64,000 nt of DNA from Chlorobiota bacterium (GTDB taxonomy: Bacteria > Bacteroidota > Ignavibacteria > OLB7). Below are positions 37,517 to 46,644 of this stretch, one piece after another. The stretch covers positions 2,641,001-2,705,000 of the forward strand of contig CP065014.1 of assembly GCA_016700335.1 (NCBI GenBank), read 5' to 3'. The position numbers and the translations under genes were made by a program. Within the stretch, counting starts at the first letter, position 1. Each line of letters opens with the position of its first letter. The notes below the pieces were generated by a model, which was given only the letters and a program-made list of their open reading frames with translations, searched no databases and was not told the DNA's origin.

Positions 37517-38011
37517 TTAAAATGTAATACCTATTGATAAACCAGGTATTGGTATTATATTATAAAATTCTGTTCTTATAACCTGCATCAAATCAACTCC
37601 GGTTTTAAAAAATAAGCCTCCGTTTTTTGATTGATACCTATAGTTTATTCCAAAACTAATTATTTCAAAACTTTGATTTCCATCAACACCTAGAACTCTT
37701 GATATTCCTAAACTGTATTCTGCTCCACTATTCAATAAATTTGTAAAATAATTTAATGTTAAATTGATAGGATATCCTATTAAAGAAATTGTAATTAAAG
37801 AGCCTATACCAAGTTTCAATGAAATATGTTTACTAATTATCCTATCATAATTAATTGAAAATATAGGTGTGTTTCCTAAAAGTCCAAAATAAATTGTGTT
37901 TTTTGTTTTTGTGTCCACAATTATGTTCTTCGTTGTATCTGGCTCTAAGCCACAAGAATATGCTATATGCACACTAAAAACTACAGTTAATATTACTATT
38001 AATTTTTTCAT
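37517..38011 (-). CDS. Small outer-membrane barrel-like protein, copy B2
   Basis: 164 residues; signal peptide to about residue 20 (AYSCG). The Cys21 after AYS could form a lipobox-like site but the fit is imperfect. The mature part is eight or so alternating beta-strands (KNTIYFGLLGNTPIFSINY ... GGLFFKTGVDLMQVI) and ends in a barrel-type strand, GLSIGITF. It is likely a small barrel. Its ATG overlaps the TGA of gene A2 (ATGA), giving translational coupling, and gene C2 follows after 11 bases. It shows no obvious sequence similarity to the gene in the same position of the other cassette. Confidence 0.7.
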   Translation of the reverse strand: MKKLIVILTVVFSVHIAYSCGLEPDTTKNIIVDTKTKNTIYFGLLGNTPIFSINYDRIISKHISLKLGIGSLITISLIGYPINLTLNYFTNLLNSGAEYSLGISRVLGVDGNQSFEIISFGINYRYQSKNGGLFFKTGVDLMQVIRTEFYNIIPIPGLSIGITF

Positions 38012-38250
38012 TTTACTAATACAAATTTTTTAGTTTCGTTTATTCCGTTTCCTGTTATTCTGTAATAATATATCCCATTTGATTCTCCTTTTCCACTCCA
38101 TATAAACTCCTTTTCTCCTTCTATTAATCCTTTGTATATTATTTTTATTAATTGTCCTTTATCATTTAATACACTTATTGTTACTTCCTTGGGTTCTTTT
38201 AAGATTACATTGAATTTTGTTTCTTCTTTGAATGGTTGGGGTATATTCTC
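38008..38250 (-). repeat. Direct repeat: T9SS-tail-coding segment, copy in A2
   Basis: Nearly identical to 34083-34325. About ten percent different from 42106-42350 by eye. Confidence 0.9.
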
Positions 38251-39504
38251 TTTTAAGTTTATACCTATATTTAAATTGTTGTTTAGATTATCAGATTTTA
38301 TTGTTCCATTGTTTGTTGTATCAATCTCTTTGGTATATCTCGCAAATGATCCAAAACAATACTTATGTCCTACACTATCAAAACCTCCTCCAATATATAA
38401 TCCTGTTTTGCCAACATCTATTACACTAACAACTCCGCTTGTTCCACTTCCTAAACAGCTCCATGTTGTTCCATTAAACATAGCAATATTATTAGCTTCT
38501 GTTCCACAGATTGATGTAAATGTTCCACCCACAAATAGTTTTGTTCCTACAACTTTCATACATTCCACAGTTGATGTATTATTCAAAGCACCTATACTTA
38601 TCGTTCCACTTCCAAGTGATGACCATCCTTTAATAGTATCATATTTTGCTATATTATTTGTTGCTATGTTGTTTCCAACAGTATCAAACTCTCCTCCAAC
38701 ATATAACACTCCACCTATACTCTCTAACGTATTTACTAATCCATCTCTATTTTGATCTTGCTTTTCCAGTCTTACGCCTAAATTCATACCACTCCAAACT
38801 GTTCCATTCCACATTGCAATGTTATTTGCATTTACTCCTCCAACAGTATCAAACTCACCTCCTATAAATACTTTACTCCCTATTATACTTATTGAATTTA
38901 CATATTCTCTATTATATTTTCCTACATGTGATGTTACTCCTTTTCCAAATCCTGACCATGTTTTCCCATCCCATTTTGCCACGCAACTTGTTTTGACATT
39001 GCCAGCTGAATCGAACAAACCGACTGCATATAAGTCACTACTTTTAAACATTATTTTATTTACCAACCCTTTTATTCCTTGTCCTAATGAAAACCAGTTT
39101 GTACCATCAAACTTTGCAATTCCATTTGCATTTATACCACCTATTCTATTAAAATATCCTGCTACATAAATACTATTTCCTTTAATGACTATTGAACTTA
39201 TGTATTGTCCAGAATCTTTATTTGGAATTGGGTGATTTATATCTACATCTCTAAAATTATTTATAGATTTTTTAAATTTTGCAAAAGTTCTTATATAAGA
39301 ATCATCACAATTGTATATTAAATTTCCAGCAAGATAAACTGTACTATCATTACTTTGAGCTATTGAACTAACACCATGAAACCTACTACATGTGCTATCA
39401 CAGAGTGAGTTATCCCAATAAACATCATTGCTATCACTTTGTGAATACATTGTTCCAAATCCATAAATCATTATTATGAGTGTTGTTATTATTCTATTTT
39501 TCAT
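38008..39504 (-). CDS. Rax2-like beta-propeller T9SS protein, copy A2
   Basis: 498 residues; signal peptide to about residue 21 (TMYSQSDS). Eight or so repeats of 40-50 residues follow, each with the pattern (L/V)YVGGxFD, then NNIAxWNG, then WSxLGxG (for example SKVFIGGEFDTVGGVNANNI, MWNGTVWSG). The repeats resemble the Rax2/Kelch-like propeller. The last 85 residues are a T9SS sorting domain (LKENIPQPFKEETKF...YYYRITGNGINETKKFVLVK). It should be a surface or secreted propeller. First gene of cassette 2 (A2-B2-C2); its stop overlaps the start of B2. Upstream sequence is shared with copy A3. Confidence 0.85.
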   Translation of the reverse strand: MKNRIITTLIIMIYGFGTMYSQSDSNDVYWDNSLCDSTCSRFHGVSSIAQSNDSTVYLAGNLIYNCDDSYIRTFAKFKKSINNFRDVDINHPIPNKDSGQYISSIVIKGNSIYVAGYFNRIGGINANGIAKFDGTNWFSLGQGIKGLVNKIMFKSSDLYAVGLFDSAGNVKTSCVAKWDGKTWSGFGKGVTSHVGKYNREYVNSISIIGSKVFIGGEFDTVGGVNANNIAMWNGTVWSGMNLGVRLEKQDQNRDGLVNTLESIGGVLYVGGEFDTVGNNIATNNIAKYDTIKGWSSLGSGTISIGALNNTSTVECMKVVGTKLFVGGTFTSICGTEANNIAMFNGTTWSCLGSGTSGVVSVIDVGKTGLYIGGGFDSVGHKYCFGSFARYTKEIDTTNNGTIKSDNLNNNLNIGINLKENIPQPFKEETKFNVILKEPKEVTISVLNDKGQLIKIIYKGLIEGEKEFIWSGKGESNGIYYYRITGNGINETKKFVLVK

Positions 39505-39575
39505 TGATTTGTTTTGTGGTTATATTTTTTTAGTCAACTCATTTCCATTTGTTCTAACTTTCTTCTTGAGTATTT

Positions 39576-41456
39576 TTATTTTTTTAATATCAACGTTTTT
39601 ACATACTGTTTTCCTTCTGAACTTAATACACAATAATATACTCCACTTTCTTCTTTTTCTACATTCCAATCCACCTCATATTTCCCTTTTCCATGATTAC
39701 TTTCTGATACTATTTTCTTTATCTCTTCTCCATTTGTATTTGTGATTATTATCCTTAATTTACATTTTGATGGAACTGTATATTCTATCCTTGTTTCCTT
39801 CGATAATGGGTTTGGATATGCTGTTATTGTAAATTCACTTGAACTTGTTTTCTCTTTAAATTTTACTCCATTTGGCAATATTGGCATTTCTTTTAATTCG
39901 AACTTTAATACTGGATTTGTTTGAATTTCTTCCTCTGTTTGTTTGTTTAAATTTGTGCTCAGCTCTATGGTGGTTGTATTCGTATTGCAACAGTAACTTG
40001 GTGGAGAGATATATAAATGTGATGTTGCTTCTATTCCTGCTGTAGCATGAAATCCTGCCCTTAGATTTACCAAACCTCCAGCATGTAAATCTGCAATTGT
40101 TTTATCCTCTATTGTTAATGTATGATTTGAATTTGAACCAATTTTTCCTGCTATCACACTTCGCTTTGCTTGGAACTCATAATAGTAGCCTGATAATTTA
40201 ACATCATTTCCAAATGCACTTGGATAGAATTGATCTTCAGTTTTATAATCTGCTAATCCTGTATATATATTACTATTAGTAAATTCATCTAACAATCCTG
40301 CATCACAAGCAAATTTTAGTAGTAATGATGCTGTTGCCCGGATTGAGTAAGTAAAAACTGCATCTCTAACTCCAATTAGTCCATCTTTATCTTTAGCCAT
40401 ATTCACCAGAGGTGGATTCAAATTATCAATTGATGTATAAAATGATTTTTTGGTTGGACCGGTAGCTTTACTCAATATGTAATCGATTTCACCTATATGT
40501 TCATATTTATCATCACCATCATGTTCTCGACTTGCAAAATGGTCTGTTATTTGATTTGCAGTGTACATTAAAAATGTTATTGGTTCATTACAATTAATTT
40601 TTACTTTCCCTCCTTTTTTTATTAATACTTTATTCCAACTCCAATATCTTGGATCTAACCAATCTGATATGTTTTCAGCGTATGGATCTTTAATACCTTC
40701 AACATCCATCATTTGTTCGAATGGATCACAGTTTTGAAAACCTGTGTTGCTTGAAAATAAAGTACATGCATGTTGTTCATTATGAACATGAGCTGGAACA
40801 CCCATATCTTGTAATAAATGTACTACTCTTCCAAGAATATTAAATACTATTTCTTTTCTTACTCTAAGATTATTTGGAGATATTCCAATTAATGTTTCAA
40901 AATTTACTGTTCGACTGGTATTTACATTTACTACATCCCCATATTTCAAAAAATTTGCAAGTCCTCTGTAATAAATTTTATAGTCTTTATTACCAATATT
41001 CAATTTCATATCCCATAGACCACCCATATAATAAATTGCTTTTCTGTAAGCATTTACTCCTTTTTTTGATTCAAAATGTGTAAACCAAATTGTCCCCAAA
41101 TCTACTTTAGAATCTTTCCCTTCATCTGAATTCCAAAAATGTGATATTGAAACCCAAGCAGATGCTAGCAACCCAACATCCAATTTGTACACAGGATCTT
41201 GCTGATCTTCTGCCCAACATCCACCAGTAACATTTCCACATAAATATGGGTATGTTTTCTCATTTCCTAAACATGGGTCAGATTGTGAATTCTCAATCAA
41301 ATTTAGATAATCTTTCAGTACATCAATGTCTTTTCCTAACTCAAATCTTAAAAGTTTGTATGCCTCTCTTGTTATAAACTGATGGGTATATTCCTTATGT
41401 GCAAAGAGTATATTAAAGTTAAATATTAGTGCAATGCCTACAATAATTGATTTCAT
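39576..41456 (-). CDS. Zinc-dependent phospholipase C-like T9SS protein, copy C1
   Basis: 626 residues; signal peptide to about residue 19 (ILFAHKEY). The same motifs as C2 occur in order: HKEYTHQFITREA, ISHFWNSDEGKD, GRVVHLLQDMGVPAHVHNEQH, DHFASREHDGD. These are the His/Asp pattern of zinc phospholipase C / S1-P1 nuclease folds (family knowledge; ligands not proven). The linker motif (NLRAGFHATAG) and the T9SS tail (TAYPNPLSKETRIEY...YVKTLILKK) follow. A phospholipase or other phosphodiesterase acting outside the cell is likely. Its ATG overlaps the stop of gene B1 (ATGA), so the three genes of cassette 1 are translationally coupled. Confidence 0.82.
   Translation of the reverse strand: MKSIIVGIALIFNFNILFAHKEYTHQFITREAYKLLRFELGKDIDVLKDYLNLIENSQSDPCLGNEKTYPYLCGNVTGGCWAEDQQDPVYKLDVGLLASAWVSISHFWNSDEGKDSKVDLGTIWFTHFESKKGVNAYRKAIYYMGGLWDMKLNIGNKDYKIYYRGLANFLKYGDVVNVNTSRTVNFETLIGISPNNLRVRKEIVFNILGRVVHLLQDMGVPAHVHNEQHACTLFSSNTGFQNCDPFEQMMDVEGIKDPYAENISDWLDPRYWSWNKVLIKKGGKVKINCNEPITFLMYTANQITDHFASREHDGDDKYEHIGEIDYILSKATGPTKKSFYTSIDNLNPPLVNMAKDKDGLIGVRDAVFTYSIRATASLLLKFACDAGLLDEFTNSNIYTGLADYKTEDQFYPSAFGNDVKLSGYYYEFQAKRSVIAGKIGSNSNHTLTIEDKTIADLHAGGLVNLRAGFHATAGIEATSHLYISPPSYCCNTNTTTIELSTNLNKQTEEEIQTNPVLKFELKEMPILPNGVKFKEKTSSSEFTITAYPNPLSKETRIEYTVPSKCKLRIIITNTNGEEIKKIVSESNHGKGKYEVDWNVEKEESGVYYCVLSSEGKQYVKTLILKK
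39589..39854 (-). repeat. Direct repeat: T9SS-tail-coding segment, copy in C1
   Basis: Partner of 35572-35837. The first 95 or so bases on the plus strand are identical in the two copies. Confidence 0.88.
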
Positions 41457-42109
41457 TTCGAATTTAAATTTAAGTTGTAGAATATTCGGTAAATAGCTGT
41501 TGGTTGGTAACCAGTAGTAAAACTTGTACTAGTGAACCATTCAATAATGTTATAGAAAAGTTCCATAGAAAAACCAATTGAAACATTTTTTGTTAAATAA
41601 TAACTCAACGAAAACCCACTTAATAAATTTGATATTGGAAAGGTAAATGAATCAAAGGAATTAACCGACTTTTGGCTTAATACTACATTAAATTTTCCCA
41701 TTGTAATCAATTTCAATTCGAATCCAAATATAAAACCAAACTCAGTAAATTCATATCTTTTATCACTAGAACCCCAAATATTTATCTTAGTTCCGTTATA
41801 CATATAAATACCTGTTTCAAACCTCCACAAATCTTTATACAATGGAAATTTCAAAGATGTGCTTAGAACAATTGAATTAGCTTTATCATGAAGAAAATTT
41901 CTATCTAAAGTTGCATTTGGGTTGTGGATACCCAATGAAAATTCGTATAAATAAATCGATTTTGTATTTAAAGAATTAATATGCTTTTGATACACATTAT
42001 TTAAACTGTCATTAATAGTGCTATCAAGATTATTTGTTAAATTGTTACTCCCAAATAATACTCCTTTTATAAAAATTATAAATAGAAACATCAAGTAAAT
42101 TTTCCTCAT
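41453..42109 (-). CDS. Small outer-membrane barrel-like protein, copy B1
   Basis: 218 residues; hydrophobic signal to about residue 20 (GVLFGSNN), then a 35-residue polar stretch and about ten alternating strands (KSIYLYEFSLGIH, ELKLITMGKFNVVLSQ, GFSLSYYLTKNVSIGFSMELFY). It ends FYNLNLNSK, which lacks the terminal aromatic of classic barrels. It takes the same position as B2 (between propeller and phospholipase genes) and has the same overlapping ATGA junctions, yet the sequence and length differ. Probably a barrel or membrane-associated protein dedicated to its cassette. Confidence 0.65.
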   Translation of the reverse strand: MRKIYLMFLFIIFIKGVLFGSNNLTNNLDSTINDSLNNVYQKHINSLNTKSIYLYEFSLGIHNPNATLDRNFLHDKANSIVLSTSLKFPLYKDLWRFETGIYMYNGTKINIWGSSDKRYEFTEFGFIFGFELKLITMGKFNVVLSQKSVNSFDSFTFPISNLLSGFSLSYYLTKNVSIGFSMELFYNIIEWFTSTSFTTGYQPTAIYRIFYNLNLNSK

Positions 42110-42350
42110 TTTACTAATACAAATTTTTTGGTTTCATCAATTCCGTTTCCTGTTATTCTGTAATAATATATCCCATTTGATTCTCCTTTTCCACTCCACT
42201 TAAACTCTTTTTCTCCTTCAATTAATCCTTTGAATATTATTTCTATTAACTGTCCCTTATCATTTAATACACTTATTGTTACTTCTTTGGGTTCTTCTAA
42301 GTTTACATAGAATTTTGTTTCTTCTTTGAATGGTTGGGGGAAATTCTCTT
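42106..42350 (-). repeat. Direct repeat: T9SS-tail-coding segment, copy in A1
   Basis: Most diverged of three copies of the propeller-protein tail; still collinear with 38008-38250 and 34083-34325. Confidence 0.88.
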
Positions 42351-43569
42351 TTAATTTTTGATTTCTATCAATTTGTGGTTTATCAATAGATTTGATATAG
42401 CCATTATTTGTTGTATCTTTTTCTAATCTCCATTTTGCAATTGCTGATGAATTTATATTTCCTGCTTTTCTAAAACTTCCACTAACAAATAATCCAGTTT
42501 TCCCTACCTCAATTGAGTATGGTGCGTCATCTAATCCAGATCCTAACCTTCCCCATTTTGATCCATTCCATATTGCTATATAATTTGCTATTGTATCTGA
42601 TATTGATGTAAAATATCCACCTATATACAACTTACCATTTACTGATTTCATACTATTGATAGAAGTTACTCCAACTATTCCTGGGTGTTTTGGTCCTGTA
42701 CCTAAATTTGCCCAACCATTTACACTATCCCATTTAGAAATACTAATTGCCCGTATAGTTGAATTTATAGTATCATATTCTCCACCAATGAAAATTGTTT
42801 TTCCTATCTTCTCAATACAATTAACAGGACCATTTAATCCTCCTCCTATGGCAGACCAATTTACTCCATTCCACTTTGATATGTTTTTTGCACTAAATTC
42901 TCCTGCTGAATCAAATACACCTGCTACAAATAAATTAGACTCGCTTACTAACATTGTATTTACATATTCAGTTGTTTTAAATTGGTAATCTTTATCTATA
43001 ATTCCACGAATTCCTTTCCCTAATGCAATCCAATTTGTACCGTTCCAACTTGCAATATTCTTTGCTTTGATATTTCCTGCACTATCAAATCTTCCAGCAA
43101 CATATAATTGATTCTCAAAAATTTTCATTGAAGTTATTACCCCATTTACTCCTCCTCCTAAAGTATCCCACGATGAACCATTCCATTTTGTAATACTTCT
43201 TGCTCTTTTATTACCTACGCTATCAAAGTTACCTGCTACATACAACTCATTATTTTTAATCAACAAACAATTAACAATTCCATTTGGTTCTGAAATTGGT
43301 TTGTTTAAAGAAGACCAAATTCCTTCTTTATAAATAATTATCCTCTTTAATCCCAAACTTTCTGCTATTGAACCAAGTAAGTATCCACCTATTATTATTG
43401 CACTATCATTTGTTGTTATCATAGACTTTATGTCTGAATTACTTTGTAATTCTCGAAATGGTGATATTGTACTATCCCAATAAACATCATTGCTGTCACT
43501 TTGTGAATACATTTTTCCAAATCCATATACCAACATTATAATTGTTGTTATTATTATTCTATTTTTCAT
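42106..43569 (-). CDS. Rax2-like beta-propeller T9SS protein, copy A1
   Basis: 487 residues from ATG at 43569 (MKNRIIITTIIMLVYGFGKMYS), which matches the N-termini of copies A2 and A3. A TTG 12 codons upstream would add unrelated residues and is rejected. A signal peptide is followed by eight or so Rax2-like repeats (NQLYVAGRFDSAGNIKAKNI, SWNGTNWIALGKG, TIFIGGEYDTINST). A T9SS sorting tail ends GIDETKKFVLVK. Its start overlaps the end of the endosialidase-type gene by 11 bases and its stop overlaps the start of B1. It is thus inside a chain of coupled genes running from 44920 to 39576. Confidence 0.85.
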   Translation of the reverse strand: MKNRIIITTIIMLVYGFGKMYSQSDSNDVYWDSTISPFRELQSNSDIKSMITTNDSAIIIGGYLLGSIAESLGLKRIIIYKEGIWSSLNKPISEPNGIVNCLLIKNNELYVAGNFDSVGNKRARSITKWNGSSWDTLGGGVNGVITSMKIFENQLYVAGRFDSAGNIKAKNIASWNGTNWIALGKGIRGIIDKDYQFKTTEYVNTMLVSESNLFVAGVFDSAGEFSAKNISKWNGVNWSAIGGGLNGPVNCIEKIGKTIFIGGEYDTINSTIRAISISKWDSVNGWANLGTGPKHPGIVGVTSINSMKSVNGKLYIGGYFTSISDTIANYIAIWNGSKWGRLGSGLDDAPYSIEVGKTGLFVSGSFRKAGNINSSAIAKWRLEKDTTNNGYIKSIDKPQIDRNQKLKENFPQPFKEETKFYVNLEEPKEVTISVLNDKGQLIEIIFKGLIEGEKEFKWSGKGESNGIYYYRITGNGIDETKKFVLVK

Positions 43570-44920
43570 TGAATTGTTTTGATAGTAGGTTTGATAGTTT
43601 ATCAATTAATGATTTGTTATTTTCTTCAATTTCTGTAATACGTTTGTTTTGGGAAATTACGTGTAATGTAAGTTCTTCAAGTTGTTTTAACATATTTACT
43701 TGCAATGCCCCAACTGGTACTCCCCCAGCATTTTCTATATCTTGTGAACTCGGTACATTTGGCAAATGTTTTTCAGTTCTTACATATTTTTCTAATTCAG
43801 ATAATGGCATTATCCTATAATCCTTTTCGAAAACATAATCTGGATACCAACAATCATTAGCAGACTGACCAGTTGTTGGTGGTAGTTGTACAAACACCTC
43901 TTTCATACATGCAGTACCATTCACAACAAGTTCGCGCTTTGGATTTGATACACCAATACCAACTTTTCCATCTTCAGTAATTCTAACTCGTTCTTTAACT
44001 TCTGTTGTTGTGGGTGTAAGCTCTTTTCCAGTAAAAAACATTATCCCCCTTTTTTCACTAAGTCTTATAAAATCCCCACAAAAAGTTTTGTTGATATTTT
44101 CCACATGATTTGCTAAATCTAAATAATTCCCATCACCTTTATCTAAATCATTGCAAGGTTTTATAGGGTTTGTAGGTAAAGCAGCTTTGTCATTCCAATT
44201 ATACCCAATAATAACATTATTTTTGTTCCTTATTGCTAATCCAAAAGTTGCATAGTTAATTCCAAGGAAATTTGCATCTTCTAGGTTTGGATATTTTGAA
44301 GATAAGGTTAATAAATTTTCACCATAATAACCATTTGGTTGATGTAAATGAAGCAAACTTTGAGCTTTTAACTCACCTTTCGCGAGAATTGGTCTTAACT
44401 GTTGATTTGGCATCCCAGGTTTAAATGCATTTGATGAATCTTCAGTCCCAATTCCAACCCATCCAAAATTGTAAACTGTCATTCTTTCAATGTCATCGGA
44501 AAGTGAGTTCCCGGTTGTAAAGTTAGTACCTAATCTAACTGCACCAGGTTCTTTACCTCTTAAGGTAAGTATTAAATCTTCAGAATTATCCCCAGCCCTA
44601 AGTGTTGCGTCATAAATCCCAGAAAAAGTTGATGTTTCATTCATATTCCCAATTCCCAAATCGCACTCTAATGTTCTTACTCTAGATGTACCATTTCCAG
44701 AAAATGCAGAAAATCTTAATAATGGATTATTGTCTTGAATTAGTCCAGTAATAGATAATGGCAATGATCTGTATCCATTAGATCCATTTATATCACCTTC
44801 TAAACATCCTACAAAAAGTTGTGAGCAGCCTCTGGTTTGTATTTGTGATTCTAATTGAGATATTCCAATTATTGATAAAGCAAAATATATAGATATAATT
44901 TTTATTGTTGAATTTTTCAT
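43559..44920 (-). CDS. Secreted protein with a C-terminal tail-fibre/endosialidase-type chaperone region
   Basis: 453 residues; signal peptide to about residue 25 (QLESQIQT). The middle has GWVGIGTE and DGKVGIGVSNPKRELVVNG, typical of trimeric beta-helix stalk proteins of Bacteroidota. The C-terminal 100 residues (YVFEKDYRIMPLSELEKYVR, HLPNVPSSQDIENAG, then a coiled coil LEELTLHVISQNKRITEIEEN) match the family of tail-fibre/cell-wall-anchor proteins that carry an S74-like intramolecular chaperone end. Ser-Lys autoprocessing residues are not evident, so cleavage is not claimed. It is probably a trimeric surface fibre. Last 11 bases overlap the start of propeller gene A1. Confidence 0.75.
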   Translation of the reverse strand: MKNSTIKIISIYFALSIIGISQLESQIQTRGCSQLFVGCLEGDINGSNGYRSLPLSITGLIQDNNPLLRFSAFSGNGTSRVRTLECDLGIGNMNETSTFSGIYDATLRAGDNSEDLILTLRGKEPGAVRLGTNFTTGNSLSDDIERMTVYNFGWVGIGTEDSSNAFKPGMPNQQLRPILAKGELKAQSLLHLHQPNGYYGENLLTLSSKYPNLEDANFLGINYATFGLAIRNKNNVIIGYNWNDKAALPTNPIKPCNDLDKGDGNYLDLANHVENINKTFCGDFIRLSEKRGIMFFTGKELTPTTTEVKERVRITEDGKVGIGVSNPKRELVVNGTACMKEVFVQLPPTTGQSANDCWYPDYVFEKDYRIMPLSELEKYVRTEKHLPNVPSSQDIENAGGVPVGALQVNMLKQLEELTLHVISQNKRITEIEENNKSLIDKLSNLLSKQFNEK

Positions 44921-44966
44921 TAGGGTTGTATTTTATGATTTTTATAAATTATTAGGATGTAAATTG

Positions 44967-46091
44967 CTATGGTCTTCCAGTTACAATAAAACTAAACGAT
45001 CCATCTTGTCTTATACAGTTGTTATCAAATATTTCTACATAGAAAGAATTTTTTGCAACGTTTGTTATACAAGGAATATAGCAAGGATGCTCTGAAGTTA
45101 CAACAGGGCACATATCACTAAGTTCCGACTTATTACCATATTTGTCAATGAGGTTTAAAACAACTTTATGTACTCCAGGGAGAAACGTCATTTTAGTCAG
45201 TGGATCTTCATCAGGTGCACTAAAAATTTTATAAGTACCAAAACTTGTAGGATTAATATTAGCAGACCTTCCCCAAGCATATATTACGTTATCAACATAA
45301 GTTGCTCCTTGAATTGATCCTCTTTGTGTGAATGATGTTGCTGTTCCGGGTCCATTTACATCTGAAACTATAGAATGTCCGTTATATGAAACTTCAAAAG
45401 CGTTTCTTCTATCATCTTCATTCCCATTCCCAATCATAAATAATGGATTATTATAAATAGGTTTACTTCTTAAATCTGAAATAAAAGGCAATGCATTATG
45501 GAAGTGTGGTGAGCCCCAATACTCATTACTTACTCCAAAGGCTGACTGGAAATGTTGATTAATCACCATATCAAATCCACCTGAAAAGCCTGGAACCTTG
45601 TCAATTACTACAATTTGAGATTGTGAATTCAAATTTGTGTTTCCATTTTTTTCATTTTGCAACTTAATATCCTTTAAAGGATTTATAAAATTTGCACTTG
45701 GATTATTTTTTAATTCAGAATCATTTTTTTTGATATTAGGCTCTTTGCTTTGGGCTAAACAAATATTTTTGTTACTGAAAATTGTTGATATTATTAAGAT
45801 TGTTTGAACTTGAAATTTAAAACTAAAAAATAATAATCGAGACTTATAAATTCGAGGTTTGATGATTATTGATGAAGTGAAAATTTTAAGTTCAAAATTT
45901 TTTAAATAATGGAATTCATTTCTAAAGCATTTTAAATGGGTACATTCATTGTTTTTTTTGGGGAATGAGTTATTTAATTTAGTGGCTAATCGTTCACTTA
46001 TTGAACTTAACATTTCTTTAAGTTGCTCTATTTTTTCTAGAACAGAGTTTGAGGTCACTAAATGAGTGCCTTTAAAATAGGTTTTTAACAT
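44967..46091 (-). CDS. Exported protein of unknown function with a long N-terminal extension
   Basis: 374 residues from ATG at 46091. The first 85 residues are hydrophilic and helical (EKIEQLKEMLSSISERLATKL). Only at about 87-112 does a signal-like hydrophobic segment ending ICLAQ appear. Nothing canonical (ATG, GTG or TTG) starts just before that segment, so either the extension is real or the annotated 5' end has changed by recent mutation. The mature part is beta-rich, with GFDMVINQHFQ and several Cys pairs near the end (CPVV...CYIPC...NNC). It has no T9SS tail. Possibly co-transcribed with the next gene (46-base gap). Confidence 0.55.
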   Translation of the reverse strand: MLKTYFKGTHLVTSNSVLEKIEQLKEMLSSISERLATKLNNSFPKKNNECTHLKCFRNEFHYLKNFELKIFTSSIIIKPRIYKSRLLFFSFKFQVQTILIISTIFSNKNICLAQSKEPNIKKNDSELKNNPSANFINPLKDIKLQNEKNGNTNLNSQSQIVVIDKVPGFSGGFDMVINQHFQSAFGVSNEYWGSPHFHNALPFISDLRSKPIYNNPLFMIGNGNEDDRRNAFEVSYNGHSIVSDVNGPGTATSFTQRGSIQGATYVDNVIYAWGRSANINPTSFGTYKIFSAPDEDPLTKMTFLPGVHKVVLNLIDKYGNKSELSDMCPVVTSEHPCYIPCITNVAKNSFYVEIFDNNCIRQDGSFSFIVTGRP

Positions 46092-46576
46092 AGGGGTTTG
46101 TAAAATAATTTAGATTAATTTATTTAAAACAAACACGGCAAGGAAAATAAATTAAAGTCCTTTTGACATTTTAATTAAAACTTATTTTAGGAATAAATTT
46201 TAATTTATAACTCTAATTAAAATTGGATGTCGTGAAATTGGTACTTCTGAATTAGGGTTCAAAAAATTCAATTCTACAAACACAACGTAACTTATTTTTT
46301 TAAATTGACAATGATATTTTTATAAGCTTTATAAAAATACTTTCCAATATCAATTAGTCAAATTATTTTATTAGAAAAACTTTAGATTATTTTTTCAGGT
46401 AATTCAAAAATATGTTTTAATAAAAAATTATCAAAATTATATTTTTCAAATCTCTTCAAAGCTATATAAAATCGTGCTTTGAGCATTTAGGAATAATTCA
46501 AATATTTGTAATGCATTATTTAATTTAATTATTTTATAATACAAATGAAAATAATTTTTTAAATCAAAATATAGCT
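46092..46576. other. 485-bp intergenic region
   Basis: AT-rich sequence upstream of the 374-residue protein gene. No coding frame or RNA structure recognised; it ends at the terminator of the 892-residue protein gene. Confidence 0.55.
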
Positions 46577-46614
46577 AAAAAAAAAACCGTTTAAAATTTT
46601 CATTTCAAACGGTT
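46577..46614 (-). terminator. Intrinsic terminator after the 892-residue T9SS protein gene
   Basis: An 8-bp stem, AACCGTTT and AAACGGTT, has a 14-base loop and is followed by a T-run on the minus strand, 31 bases past the stop. Confidence 0.85.
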
Positions 46615-46644
46615 ATATAAAAACTTTAAAATATTTTAAAGAAC

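Noticed and set aside
38132..38867. Several open frames on the plus strand opposite the propeller genes (up to 207 residues)
   Set aside because: They are antisense to a gene with signal peptide, repeats and T9SS tail; their sequence is low-complexity Pro/Leu/Phe and mirrors the repeat pattern. Shadows.
34083..43569. Repeats flanking the cassettes as a transposon or insertion sequence
   Set aside because: No transposase and no terminal inverted repeats; the repeats are the coding tails of duplicated genes.
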